Assembly (NCBI GenBank): GCA_013399875.1
Contig: VXAZ01000431.1
Span: 124,001-188,000 of the forward strand
Reading direction: 5' to 3'
Origin: Gymnorhina tibicen
Taxonomy: Eukaryota; Chordata; Aves; Passeriformes; Artamidae
DNA: 64,000 nt
Shown here: positions 38,001 through 53,000 of the stretch, piece by piece
How the letters are laid out: each line of letters opens with the position of its first letter
Position numbering within the stretch: the first letter of the stretch is position 1
The notes under the pieces: generated by a model
Databases searched by the model: none
Seen by the model: only the letters and a program-made list of their open reading frames with translations
Told to the model about the DNA's origin: nothing
Made by a program: the position numbers and the translations under genes

Positions 38001-41000
38001 CAGGGTCTGGTTTCTTTCCCTCTCTCTATCAGTGACTGTTCAATAACATGTTCACTTTGGAGCAGGTTCAGTGGGTCACACTTGCTCTGTATGGTCCTGC
38101 AAATTATAGTCAAAAACAGAGTTCATCCAAAGCACAGGTCCAGATTAGGTTGGCAGTGGTAGACAGCTTCTCAGCAGATCTTTTGTACGTCCAGGCAAAC
38201 CCAGTGGGGCATATGGGATGTGTGGAGGCACCTCTTCTGAGACAGACTTGAGTCCCTGGCTCCAGTAGAGCATTCAGAAAGTTAAACGGAGTCAGGGTTC
38301 TCTTTCTGAGTCTGATTAGCAGGACCCAAACTTTATCCATCTCCTTGCCCAGCTGAGGTGGCTTCTGTCCCTGCTGTGGCCCCGTTGCCTGCTTTCTGTG
38401 GATCTCATTCTTTGTCTTAGGATGGGCAAATAGCTGATTCAGAACTGCCAGTGTCACTAGGCTACAGTGACAAATTTCCTGGTTTTCAGAAAATTGAGTA
38501 ACTGCTTGCTCCTACTCCCTTTCTTAATTTGAAGGGATGTGGAAAAGGAACATTTCTCATAGCTTCAAATATGTATATGTAACAGCTTAATTTTGCAGAG
38601 TGAAATGTTGCTGTCAAGTCCTTGCTGTAGGCTAGGACAGTTTGCTCTCTTTTAAACATTCTGTATAAATTATTAAACTTTAAAAACCATACAACTCCAT
38701 CAAAAGTAGCAGTCTGTCTCATGCATTTTTCTACAGGATGACGGAAGACGTTTTTGTTACATGGTTGTCATTTGGCTGGTATTATATTTTGATTGAAGCA
38801 CTTATTGACCCAAGGGGCTTTTAACTAAACAATGCTTCTTGGTCTTGTCAACATCATGATCCCAATGTTTGTAATGTCAGCGGAAGGATGGAAGCAGTTG
38901 TTTGCCCAGGCTGTCTACTCTTTGAAACTCTCTGTTGGCTTCAATATAAGCTGCACATAATGCAGGGAATCTCTTCCTTCAACCCAATGCTCTGTCCTAA
39001 CTCAAATGTTAAAATATGATCGTTTTTCATAGGGAGGTTAAAAGCACGAGTTGCAGGTTTTTTGGGAGATATCTGAATACATTTATGAATGTTTTTTTTA
39101 GCACAATAGGCCTGGTAAGTCTAGAAAACTAATTGGTATACACAGTCAAGACTGTAGTTTACAGCAGAGTGTATAATGCACACTAAGGTAGAGCACACAC
39201 TATGCTATACAATGTATACATACTCTCTCTTGTATACATGTACTCATGCTGGAGTTACGCACAGAAGGAGCAGAATACAATACCTTCCACACAAAAATTA
39301 GCGTGCCAGTGTGCAACAGTCTCAGAGAAGCTCCCATATAATCACTAAGCCACATTTACTTCTTCTTTTGGTCTCTCCCATCTGTTTGTTTTTTTATTGC
39401 TGAGCACCTTGCCTGCCATCCCAACCATGCACACGTGCTGTGGACTTGGAGGTGTAGAAAATATCTAAGTGACTTAGGAACTTATTTTTCATAGTAATTT
39501 ACATACTGATAGTCATATCTTCAAAAATACTTGGAGACTTAGACATAATGTGTTCTCAGTGGGATTTTCAAAAGTTCTTTGGTAACCTGCCTGGCAGAGA
39601 AATCAATGGAAGTTATGTGCTGTGACATTCTGGAATACCATGAGATACTTCTCTGCTTCCTTTCATGTTAAATGTCTTCAGTAGTCTGAGTGAAGTTTTA
39701 AGGCCCATGGTGCTTGAATAACACAGATAAAATGACTTTCCATGCTTTCTTTCAAAATGAGATGCATGCTGTTTGTTGTGGCTGCAGTAAAGAGGTTGCC
39801 AGAAGTGTGAACTGGGATCATTCCTGCTTCCTGCTCTTTTTTTGGGCTCACAGATCAAGACAGCTTTGCTGCTGGCCATCACTGTGTCCTGGGCTGGTTT
39901 TTCAGGGAGGACATTAGTTGAAACCACTGTGGAAAAGCAAGGGAAGAAGTGCTGAAATGTCAGTTCTCAGGACATAGTTTTGTTGTTTGCTTGTTTATTT
40001 TTAAGAGGGAGAGAAAAAGAGAAAACACATGAATAACACTGGGATTTTTGCAAGGCAGGAGATTATAGAAAGAAGGGTGTTTAAAGAGCAAGTCTGTAGC
40101 TTTAAAATATGCAGCTGCATTGAAGTGTGTGCCAGAATATTTTAAAGTAACATCAAATATCTTTATTAATAAATTCGTGATAGGTTTATGAATTGGAAAC
40201 ATTTTGTGTACAAACAAAAAAGAACTGTTCCAAACACACTCAGTATTCAGCCTGGTGTTTATAGAATGCAGTGTGCCTTGGCTGTAAATTGTGGCAAGAT
40301 CAGGAGGTGCCAGCCCTGACCTTTCCATACCTCATGTGCATTGCTCAGTGATGATGCTATGAGCATGCAGACAACTGGGACAGGCGATTCATGGGCAAGA
40401 GCTTTGCCAAATATCCACAAGGATGGATGGGCGGGCTGTGATGTGTGGGTGTTAATGAGCAATATTTTGTAGCAAAATAAGAATCTCTACCCTAGGCCAA
40501 ACCTGCATATTTAATTCATCACCTTTCAGTGGTGTATAATTAAATGCACGTCTGTTTGCTGTGGCTGGCTACAAATCTTCAAATGAAAGATTTTTCTTTT
40601 CAAAACATTCCCTGTTACTAGTTCTATTTCAGTGCTTTCCTCTCTATGGATGTAAATGACTAAATGATTTGACCAATTTAGATGAACAGAATAGTAGCTG
40701 TAAGACCTAACTCACTCCATTATTATTTTCCTGATGTTGCCTGCTTTTCTATCTGCTGGAAAAGTAATTTCATTATCTTAGGAACATTGTCCACAAGATT
40801 GGGAAAGTAAAGACTATTATATGTCTCTGTTTTTCCAATGGTAAACTCTTTAAAGCAATATTTATCTATTTTCAGAGAGATTTGTAAGGATGAGTCATAA
40901 AAATTGCTAGACATTTTGAGTTCCTTGGAAGAAAAAGGTGAAAGATGACTAGTAAAGAAATTGTTGATCTCATGACTGGCACAACTCATATTATTGCCAG

Positions 41001-44000
41001 AAATTATTAGGTGCTGATTCTAGAGAAGAATATTAACACTTTATTTCTTACCAATTTTTTTTTTTTTGCAGCTCTATGCCAACGTGTCTGGCTCTGTGGA
41101 TGACGAGGGAACTTGTCAGTGCTCCGTGTACTTGCCGGATACCACCTTTCCAGTGCAGAAGGCTGAGCAATTGGAAATTATAGCAACAAAACTCTCGGTG
41201 AAGTTTGAGACAGAGCTTTCTAAAGTAAGGTGTTCTTTTGGCTTAAAAATGACAGTTGCATCTTTTCTGAAAAATTGTTGCCTATGAAAAAGTACAGCAG
41301 TCAGCATTTCTCTGTGGTGTGTTTTTCAAACAGTTGGAAAGAGGGCTCTGTAAGAACAAGGAGAAAGGTGATTACATCTCTAATCTTTGACATTGTAATA
41401 ACATGTTATACATTTGAATAGTCTCAGGTCTATATTCTAGGTCTTTTCAGCTAGAGACATATGGTATGTTTTGGAAGAATGGTTATGTTTTTCCTCTTTT
41501 GGCTCAGTTTTATTAGTTTGTGATTGCTACATGATGCTATAGGAAGCCAAGCCTCCTGCTCTTTCATGTGTTATTATTTGTATCAAGCCAGCCAGATTGT
41601 GAGAAGGCAGTGAAGGAAAAGAGGAGAAAGGTCACCACAGCACCACAGAGTGAAGAAGTAGGTGAATACTTGCCCCTTCACTGCTTCTGCTCTCACAGAG
41701 AAAAATAAATAAATACATAAAAAAAAAATCTTTCTTGTCAACATCCGAAGCTGTGGCAGGGAGACTGCTGAATTATGCATTTCTGTTGAAGACAAACACA
41801 CCTTACATTGCTTTGGCTGCTTGTTGCATGAATTGAGATCCATTTTTTGAGGAACTCGGGCAAACCTGCACATGCTGAAGTGCACCGGGTGAAGCTGCCT
41901 GTGAAGACAGGAATCTGCCTTTGACTTTTTATAGTGGATAAATATTCAGGATTCAGATTTGGTGTCCAGCAGAAAGTGTTTTCTTTGGAAACCAAGCGTC
42001 TTAAGAAATGAAGTGTCCTTGAATTAATCAGCAGAAAAGGCAAAGCATTAAATTATAAATTCTAATCATAAATATTCATAACCCTCCTCTGGTATAATCA
42101 AGAACAGATAAGAAGTTGTGCATAAAACCCATAACAACAGGCGTAGGATCCTGTGGTAAGATCTTTCAGTTCAAATAGTTTGTTTTGAAAGAACTGGAGC
42201 TAACAGTGAAACACATTCAGCTGTCAGCAGGCAAATGAAGGGCACACTGACATAAACCCTGCTGCCTCCAAGCACAGGAGTTACCTGATCCCTTGGAGCA
42301 TGGAAGTGCAGCTCAGGGTTAGTGAGCCATGAAAATCACGGAGAGTTCAGGCCCCCATACTATTCCCACTGTGGTCAGGGCCAGCATTTGAAGGAAACTG
42401 CACTGGGACAGGATGAGACGCATGAGTCCGAGCCAAAAACTGGCATGATTCTTCAAGGTGTTTGTGTACCACCTTTCCCAGTCACTTGCTGTTGAGGCCG
42501 ACAGCTGGTCTGAAGACTTCACGGATCTTAATTTGGACATAGTTGCTTCTATTCATGAGAAAAGCCCGAGAGAAGAAAAACAATCAGGTTATCCCAAGAA
42601 AATACAGTATCAGCAGAAGTAAGGAATTTAAACAATAGAAGGAGAAAAACAGCAACACATCTGCATCTGTTATTTTTCTGAATGCTAGAATGCTTATGCT
42701 ATAGGTAACCAATAGCAGTATATTGTAGTTAGATAACAGCCAACGAATCTATTGTAGTTATTTAGCAGCCAATAAATATGTAACCTGAATGATAACAACC
42801 CAAAGTGTATAAAGAGAGGCCATTTTGTAAAAAAAAGGCTTTTGCCTTCTGAATGGAGTTGGTGTACGTGATTCGTGAGTGTCGTGTCTGTCTCCACTGC
42901 AACACCTTGCCTTGGCGTAACCTATCTCTTACTGGCATTTTCCTCAGAATGGTTCACGTTTCCTTTAGGCTAGTGCTAGGCAGATACGTGGAGCATCTCA
43001 AGTGCTGCTTGACCTCTCTGTATGGACAACCTCAGATCTCCAATGAATTCAGACATCCTGCTCATATAAAGACACAGGTTACTATAAATACCTAAAATTA
43101 GGTGTTACCTAAATTTGTACCTGAAACTCACCTCTAAATTCAGGGCAAGCTGAGCCCCCACCCCAGACTTTAAAGTCTAGGTTGCCAGCTGGTGTGAGCT
43201 GCTGTGACTGTTGTCACCCTTCTGTGCCCAGCAGTGTACCCCAGTGTAGACACTGACCTCGACTTGCAATTCTCACTGCAGACAGTAAAAATTCTTGACC
43301 TAACTCAGGCTTCACTGGATTTCATCCTGTCGAGACCAATCAGCCAAGCAGTGTTACAATGCATCTAGTTGAAGTGTGACATATACTTTGATGTGATATG
43401 GGCACAGAGACACTTTAGGTCAGAAACTGAAATGAACAGATTGAATTTTGGCGTAAATTTATGTGTGTAAGATTTCTCAGTTATAGTGTTCTATATTTTT
43501 TTGTAGAAAGAAGAGAGTTGTTGAGCATTGCCCTATTGATATCTGAACTTAAGTAGTCTGAGATCCTGTGATGCATAAATCTCCATGCTCAAAAATTCTT
43601 TACTTTTCCAATAGTGGAAAAATTCCTTATGCAATCCTGTATATTACTTCAGTCATGATAATTCTCGTAGAGACAAGGAAATAATGAAGTGGAGGAAACC
43701 CAAGCTTTCAATACTGATCATTATTAGAAATGATCCTGAGCAAATTCCTAGGGAATGGCATTCAGACATAACCTAATCTCACCACAGAAGGGGGAATTTC
43801 TACTGTATCCTTCCTTTTTTGACTCTCAGAATCCATGTTTTTGTTGCTCTTCTAAAACACGTTTTGAAGATCATGGGAAATTTTCCTGGATAAGAGTTGC
43901 AGGATTGGACCCTGTTAAGGATGCTTTCCATGTGCTAGAAGTCCCAGATAAACAACCTGATTGAATCATTAACCTTTTGCCTGATTGTTGGCTAATTCAA

Positions 44001-47000
44001 AAAGCAAGGGGGTCCTTTTATAGAATCAGCAGGCAAGGAAGCTTGCAGATAAAGAGATGCTCTCATGTGCCAAGTGAGTACAAACCGTGGGCTGAAAATA
44101 CCAGACTAATTTTTCCTCTGTCACATCAACCTTTGCCAGCATAATTATGATTACAGAAGAAAATTAACCTTTTAAAGCAAAGTGGGAATTGGCTGTTCCT
44201 CTCAATAGGAAAGGGGAGAAGTCACTTCCATAGCAGGGGTGGATCAGCACATGATCACAAGGAGAGAAGGTGCCTTTCAGAACATGGCTCACGATGGCTA
44301 CAACATTCTCACATAAGAGAAACAGGAGTGAAAAAGCCCCCTACTTTTCAAAACAGGTTAACCTGTAATGGAATTCTTCTCCATCTCAGATGGCAGACTG
44401 CCAGCCTTGCTCCTTACGGCTCTGTAGAGGTCAAGCCTGTCCAAAGCCAATGTCCTGGGCTGAGTCATTTTATAAAGTTGCTGGGTTTGTAATTTCTTTC
44501 TTATCTTCCCTCATTCCTCCCACATTTTTTCTTTTACATCTTCACCTTGCACCTTTGTTCCCCATTCTGTACTCTCCAAATGTGTGCTGGAGAAGTGTCT
44601 GCTTGCATGCTGCAAAACCTGTTTTGATAAATACCAGTTGCAGGTAAATGACACAGTAAATGAGTACTGCAGATTTTTCCTGCCCTTTTTCTTTAAACGA
44701 AGGTGACAATGCTTGGAAAGGAAGAAAAACTAAAACTGAGGATTTTTTGCTTACATATACCTCACGTGATTCCATTTTCTTCCCATAAAGGGCTAATCCA
44801 GGCCCTATGCGCTCATCATACCCTACTTCAAACTTTTATGACAAATGCAGCAGCAATCAGTACTAGTTGTTATTGGTCTGTATCCCTAAATATAGGATAT
44901 GCACAGAATTTCTGTGCCAGCCTGTCAAGAGACTGCAGCCAGTCCCTAGCAGGTAGATGCAGTAGAAGAGCAGGGATTACAAGCTGCTTAAATCTATCTG
45001 CCAATCAACAGAGCAACATCGTGTTCTTCTTTCAACTGAGATTTCTAATCACAGAAGCTCCTAAACCAGATCTGAGCAGGTGGGAATCTCCATGCAGAGC
45101 ACTGCAATGCTTAACATGTGTGCTGGATTTATCTGCAAAAGCAGTATGGATCTGTTAGTGCAGCACTGCTGAGAAAATTTTATTTGTCCAGTAATTTGCC
45201 AGGGGAGCTATTAGCTTAACTGCGATGCTGGTGTGGCTGAGCAGAGCGCTGCGGAGTGATGGAGCTAGTTCAGGCTCAGCTATACTCTGCTGGATGGTGT
45301 TGACATGTCCTTATATGACCTAGATGGCTGACTGAGTGAAAATCCTCTAATATGGGAGGAGAATTTCAGGTCTGTGTCTTGCAGCATTCTGCAGTCAGGG
45401 CTGAAATAACTATGTATGCCTTGTTCCAGCCCTCAGAATTTTGTCTAGGCTCTGAAAACCCTGGAGAAATCTTCAAATTCACAGGTTTCTCACTAATGAG
45501 TAGCCATCACTAATTCCAGCAGCCTGTTTATTTCTACCAAATCTGTAGATTTGGTCTGTATTGCATTATTATCAGTATTACTGTGACAAAGGCTATTAGT
45601 AAGTAGACAGATTTCCAGATACCTCTGTGACAGACATAGCTTCACACAGCAGTGCAATTTTGCTCAAAATTTGACTTGCTTCATACTTCTCAGGCTGTAA
45701 TCATATATTCTTTCTTTTTTTTGTTGTCATGCAATCTCTAGACACACAGTTTAAACATTTACTTCTGAATCATTTTTCCAGATGGTTTTTTTTTTGAGAT
45801 TCTCTTTTAACTCCAAACTGATTTTGGTGATCAGTGAAAGTGTGAGGTCCAACTATCTCTGGCTTTTCCAAAAGCATTGTTTGGTTCTTCCTATTATTCC
45901 CTATCAGATGATAGTGGCAGCTAGGACAAGGGATCCCAGTTATCACTGTTGCCAGCCAGTTACAAGGAACTAGGTCTAAGTCTCTGTAGGCTGTTATTTT
46001 TTGATTCTTAATTGTAATCAATAACTTGAAGTTATCCTGGCCTGACCTGGGAGATCTGGAGCATCCAGTGCTGTGAGTCAGGGTTCTTCTGCTACAGCTT
46101 GTGGACACTTGACAGTTTCGAGCAGCTCGAAGCCTGGCTACACACATTTAGAGCAGAAGATCTGCTTTGAACTCAGATTTAAATACATGGAACTGAGCAT
46201 CCTGGTTTTGGTGTATACAATATATGTCCATGCAGGTTTTTTGTAGTGGGTTAAGATTTATAGTGGAGTTGTGCCATTATTGATAATTATACTTCTGAAC
46301 AGAGGATCTACTCTTATGCTTCTCCTCCTTTATCCACATCACTAAATAACTTATGATCTTAAAGGATCCTCATCATGAATTTCCATGCCATGAGCTCCCA
46401 TACGTTGGTACACAAGGCATTCAGTCAAGATTGAAAGGAATTATTTGTTAAATGTGGGGCATTGTTGGGTCCCTGTCTCAAGGGCTGCTGCCAGAACAGA
46501 AAAACAGGGAGTCCATGGCCTTTACACCATGGCAGGATTTCAGAGACAATGGGAAAAAGTACTGACTTTTATTTAATGTTAAGATAATGAAAGAATGATT
46601 GAGAAGATACAGGCTGAGTCTTTAAGCTGAAGAAATAATAGTTATGGAAGTTACTGTGCTGCAGATAGAGGCACAAATACCATCTGAGGGCATAAATATG
46701 AAGTTGCTAGTTCAACGAACTATTTATATTTATTCCTACTTATCTTTTGTGATATAATGATATTGATTTAAGGGAAAAGAGACATGGCTTCTATAAAGCA
46801 TATGGGAGAGAAATTATGCCACTTTATCAAAGCGTTAAATTTCAAGGAACTAACATTTCTAAGGGAAGTCCCAAATCCATATAATATTCTTAACATTCTG
46901 CATCACAGTGCTTGTGCTGTGACCTTTACCTCAGCAGACATATGTGTGAAAATATATTTATCTGGACAACTATTTAATGGTTCAAAGACTGAAAAGGCTG

Positions 47001-50000
47001 CTATATAAATTACTCTAGCTAAAGCCTGCCATATATTTAACACTTTCACTTAAAACAGATTTCATTTTTAACACACTGTTTAAATATTTCCCCCCTGCCC
47101 AAAGACAAGCATCAAATCAATTCTGCCAACGTTTGACACAATTCAAACGTACACAGGGTAAAGTCCTATTTGGATTCAGAGTTAATAGGAAATGAAGTTG
47201 AAAAACTTGGGAATTCTTTATTGCATTTTGCAGCCTTCTCTGGTTGCTTTTGAGAGATAATACACTGCAGATTTCCTAATAAAATTTTCACCAATGTAAG
47301 TTCTTGGCATACTGAGGATAAAATTAGCTCACAGAGACAATATTGGCAAAGAATTAAAAAAATGGAAGACTGTGAGTAAAATTCTGCCTTCAGTTATCCC
47401 CAGGCATTCCTGAGGGGATTTTGCGAAACTGCCAACAATAAATGAGGGTTAAATTTCATATATTTTTATGTATGTGATGAGAATTTAATTTATGCTGCTT
47501 ATGTGAAGAATATATATGGCAAGTATGTGGAAGCTATGCATAGGGTACTCAGAAATGTAACAAGGATGTCAAACAGGCTTGTCTGATTTGCTAACCTGGA
47601 CTTGAATATATATATCTCCTTTATCTTTCTTTCAGGTTAAGGAGTACTCAAAAAGAATTGAAGTTTATCAGCAGCAAATCCTCAATCTAACCATCAGAGT
47701 GCAGCAAGTGGAGACGGGTGGTGTATCTTACACGGAACTGGACTTCCAGTTACTGAAAGTGGAAATCAGAGACCTGGAGAGACTGGTCACTCAGCTGAAA
47801 CCCAGCCTTATTGAAAGCAATGCCATCGTTGAGCAAATATATTTGGAGGTATTGCCAAGGTCTTAATTAGCCACAGAGGGTCCAAATACACAGATAGTCT
47901 ATTCTCTCTTTAGTGTTTAGGTTGGCGAAATGCAGTGTAACTCTACTGCAGCCAGTGGAATTATTTTAGCATTTCATCAGCATAAATTAAAAGAAAGTTT
48001 GACCTTAAATGTATAAACATCTTATTCCTTGATATAGAGCATAGAAAAGTAAAGAAACCCCAAAGGAAATGGAGACCACTCTGGTTCTGACAAATATCTG
48101 CCTGAAAGTTAAAAGTTTTTCATAGTGTTAAACACACAAGCTGATGAAATTATTATAATAAATATTAATTTACAGACCCCCATGCTTGAAAGCCTCTATG
48201 CTTTAATTTAGATAATTAAAAAATTAGCTGCTGGTTGCTAAGGCAGTGGCCCAATCAATACGAAATCAAGAAGTAGGAAAGACTATCACCTTCCCAGCAG
48301 ACTATAAATCACATTTTCAAAATTGTAGTTAATCACTCACCTAGAGAGAATAATTACTTCAGATGGAACCTGAAATATCATTTGCTCCATTGTCCTCTAG
48401 AACATCAAGTGGGTGATTAAAAGCACTATTTATCTTTGCAAATAAAATTTTGCAGATACTTTTGTAAGGCTGGAATAAGTACTTTTTAATATTTCACAGC
48501 TAGTACTTGCCTAAGACCTACTGGATATTTTTACACTATGTGTAAAATAACACTGTATTTTTGCATCCTGTTACACAACTTAGTCTTAAAGCATATCCTT
48601 GTGGTCACATACTCTGCTGGAAATGTCAAGCTGAGGCTAGGAGGGTAAGGCCTACTCTTAGGGATATTTCTTAGAACATTTTTCTGTTGCGTCTTCTGTG
48701 AGCTGATCAAACTGCCTGCAAATATCTGTAGAACAATGTTGACATTAAACTTGCTGTCTTTTTTTCCCGTCTAGATCACCAATCTGACTATACTGGTAAA
48801 TGAGCTGGAATCACTGGACAAAAACAATGTCCTTGCAATTCGTCGACAAATTGTGTCTCTGCAGAATCGATTGAAAGAGTGTGAAGAGAATGCAACCAAA
48901 GCTACGCCACCCCCTTATTTCCCACCAGGTAAGCATTTCTGTTGGATAACACATAAGAAATAATATAATACACGGTTAGAACTGTAACTGCAGAGATTTC
49001 CTCTGTTAATATTAAATACAATCATAATGATACTCCTTAGCTCTTGAAAAATTGAGCAGACAGCTCCTAATGTTTCATCAGTGGTTCAAAAGGAAAATGA
49101 AGGCAGGAATCAAATTCTTACAAAAACAGTAGCTGTTTTCAGCTGGAAGAAGTTGCAGTCTTCCTCTTACCTATAGCGTGAAAAGTGAATCTCTATCCCT
49201 CTTCTCTTTTTTTTTCAGAACAATTACCTGTGGGAAACTACGTTTTATACTAACTAGCTTTGATTTTTAGTAGTTCCTGTGAAAGTCACCTGTGTCATGG
49301 CAATATTGCTCTAATGCTGCTTGGAAAATGTATGAGCAACTGTTGATGTACTAAAACTGTTGATATGCAAGGTCCAGAGGGGCACTTTTCATCTAGATTA
49401 CTTTTGCTTCACAGGCAAAAGATTCCTCTAAAACAGGTGGTCAAGAAACTTGGGGAAAAATTCTGGTCTCAGGGAAATAAGGGGGAGCTGTATTACTGAT
49501 TTCAATGGAACTAAGATTTTATAGTTTTCTTAACTAGGAAAGGTTATATTCTGGGGCCTGGCTCAGTGGCTCCCAGAGTGCAGTTCATATAAGGGTGTTA
49601 AAGTTACGGGGTGTGTGGTAATTAGTTTATAACTGAAAGACCTTGTGTGTGGACGCTGTGTTCAGTTTGAAAAATCACATTGTGAGTGAATTATAGTCAG
49701 AAATTTTGAGAGTCAGATATGATATACTGGAGCAAAACATTTAGGAAACACTGGATTAGATACGCCAGGTCAAGAATCCCACTTGCTAACAGACAGGAGG
49801 ATTTCTAAAACCCTATTGGTCCCCTGAGTGTTTTATACACAAGGGATTCCTTTAGGCAGAGTATTGTAAGAGCAAAAGTGCTGTGTTGTATACAATACCC
49901 AGGGGAAGGATCTTGCTTTTTCGCATAAGCTGGTTAACAATCAGCTGGAGGAGCCCATAATAAAGGAGGAGTGGTGTCCTGCTTTCAAGGAACACAAATT

Positions 50001-53000
50001 TGCACCTACCAGCATTTACCTATCATCACCTTGGGGTCAGCTAATTCCAACATCTCACTGTTGTGGAGAAAGGTGAGAGGCAGAATAATAAGCTTCCCTT
50101 AGGGTGAGCAGTCCCTCCTTAGGGCTTCATGGCGGTGCAAGCAGTTGCTGTGTTTCTCTGACAGAATGCATGAGTAACACCTTGTCTGGGAATCAGACAG
50201 GAGAGAAATCTGAAACAAAAACCTGCAGTAAAAAATCTCAAGGCCTTTCTCTGCCCCTTAAGGAAGGGCTTAAAATGTTTCAATGAAAAAAACTCCACCA
50301 TGTTTTAGAAGTACTTGAAGGGCATCTCACTGATTTATTGAGGGTGATGGTGTGTGGAAAGAAACAATCTCGTTCTCTTCAAGCCTACAGCAAGCTTTTG
50401 TTTTGGTGAGAAAGTACTGAGCTCCAGAACAAGAATACTGTGTCCTTCCATAAGTGATGGAGGAGAGGGCTGCTTTTACATCCGGCTGGTTGACGTGTCT
50501 GTGTGACATAGCAGCTTTCACCGTGTAGGAAAGGGGAGACTACACTTCACAGTGCAGCTCCATGCAGGGATAGGCAAGTCATGTCTAGAGCAGGAGGGAA
50601 GCTCTGGGATGGGTAAATGTAATTGCATGGAATTGTGACTGTAATAGACTTATTCAGCATTGTTTCTCAGGGCACGGTAGGGAGATGGATAGACTTTATC
50701 CGGTACCAAAATGGTATTGCTTTAGCATTGCCTTGCTCCTGACTGGTGTGCCAGCAAGCTCAGGCACCTTTGCATATGGCAACACTGCCTTGTAGCAGAA
50801 AGGAATGAAGGAGGTCAAAACGCTACCTGGTATAACAACTTCCAGAGAGTTGCCAGCACTGACATCAGGTGAGGACAACCTCTTGTGTTTGTGAGTTTTT
50901 CTGTCCAGATGTAGGAACCTGGGAGGGGTTGGAGGACGTGTGTGAGTGTATTACCACATGGCCTCCTTTAGGGTGAATGTGGTCTCTGAGGATGGCACAA
51001 AGGACTGGCAGAGAAACTGCTGTAAGCTGGCAAGTTTTCTTCATGTTGGGAGACACCAGCTCTACAGATAACGCAGGTGTTACGTAGGCTCAGATCCCTC
51101 CTAATCCACACAGGACTAGTGTATTTTGACTTTGTGTGACTGGTGGGGAGCAACTACCATCTGTGCAGAGGACTTTGTAGAGCAACTACACGTCCTGCAG
51201 ACTGTATCTGAAAACACATAGAAGCAGTAAGATGTTTTTGCTTGGGAAGATGGAGCAAGTATGGGAGAGAGCTGCATTTCCTGGCTGGTCATTTTGGAGG
51301 TGCTGCATGGACGCTCACACCTAGGCCTCTGGAGCTTTCTAGCACCCATTTGTGTGTTTGAATACAATTTCCGTATGTTTTCTCTGCAAGCTTGAATGCC
51401 TTGAATTCCTGCCAAACCTCTTGGCCTTGTCCTGATTTTAGTTCATATTATATTTATAATGTTTGTATTAAACTGACTCTTTGTCCTGTTTTCAGATTGC
51501 TTTTTCTTTCCCCCTTCATCCTCTCTCCTGCATATTTTGGGTAGGCAGCATGAACTAGAGAGAGCTTGGCTAATCCCCAAGCTGTCTAAGATCATGAGTC
51601 TAAATGCAAGTTTAATTAAAGCTTCTTGCTTCGCACTGCTGTAGTACGCAGCCCCCCTGACTCTGTCCCCCAAGGCTTTTGCTGCTGCATTTCTCAGAGT
51701 GAGCAGGCCTGTTCTCAAACAACATAGCAGAAAGAAATCACTGGTTTCCACTTGCCTTACGCTCTGACTGGAGAGGTGGGTGTCCGAGTGTCTGATATAT
51801 AGGTAGGTAGTCATCCCCATCATTGTCACTGGCTTTCCTATCTGCAGTGGTTCATGGCGTCTCTCTCCTCACCACTCCAGTGGGAAGAAATATTTATCCA
51901 TTCGTTTTCCTCTGGGCTGATCTCATGTGGCTGCACTGGGTAGGTATAGAGAAAAAAGACCCCAGGATGGTCCTTTGAGGACTCTGCAGCAGATTCAGTG
52001 TTACATCTCACTGAAATGATCTGCGAGAGAACGCAGGGAGAAGCGAGTCAGATGAAATTCAAAGGCAAAATAGAAAGAAAGGAAAAAAGGAGCAATGTTG
52101 TTGTTTTTTTTTTCTTGGATTTTGTACACTCAGAAATTAAGGATTTCAAGCCACTGGTGAGTAGGTCTTAGCAGGAGGAATACCTGGAGTAGCCTAATGC
52201 TGAAACTCAGGCAATCCTATTGGAGTCTTATAGTGATTTCACTCTCAGCCTATATTTTACCTCCCATGGACCCAACCTGTCTGTGTTTTCTGAATATTTT
52301 GGATTGTGTTTTGAATGGAATACATCCATACACAAAGAGAGATACACCTAGAGGCACCTGAAAAGAACTGGCCAGTTGTCCTCTCCAGGACTTCCTGAAC
52401 TGCCCCTGGAGACACATGCATTTATTCACTGGCATTGGAGGGAGCTGAGCTGAAGGACCTCAGTTGCTTAGTTGCCTTAAGGCATGTCAGATGAAACCCA
52501 GCCCTCCCGCCACCTCATCCCCTGTTAAATGTTGCCAACATAGATCGTCTTTTACGCCACTGTAAGCCTGTGTCTGTCCCCCATGATACTGGTGGAAGAC
52601 TGGAGTATCTTTGTGGGTCTTCCTGTGTCAGTGAGACAGCAGGAGCCAGGATGAGCCTTTCCTTTAAAGCTCTGTCTTCGGTATCTCAAGCCCTGTTAAA
52701 GCTGTTAACAGCTCCCACATCTGGATGGGAGGGGAGGGTGCACATCTGGTGCTTGGGAGCATGTGTGAGAATGTAGCACCAGCCGGCTTCTGGTGTCCGT
52801 GCCCCTTGTGGGAGCTCCTTTCAGTGTGAGTCCCAGCTTGTTTTGTGACCTCTGCCTGCATAGGCCAAGGGTGGTCCCTTCTCTTCTGCGATCAGATGCA
52901 GCTGCTTGGTGGGAGGAGGCTGCTGCAGTGTTTTCTTGTATTGTTGGAGTAAGAAGCTGATGTGCTCTGCCAGTGCTTCAGAGTGAAGTGGGTAAAGCGA

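Noticed and set aside
42319..42540. 73-codon - strand frame with a hydrophobic stretch, considered as a retroviral envelope remnant next to the LTR-like block
   Set aside because: It has no recognisable envelope motif, is short, and has no neighbouring gag or pol trace.
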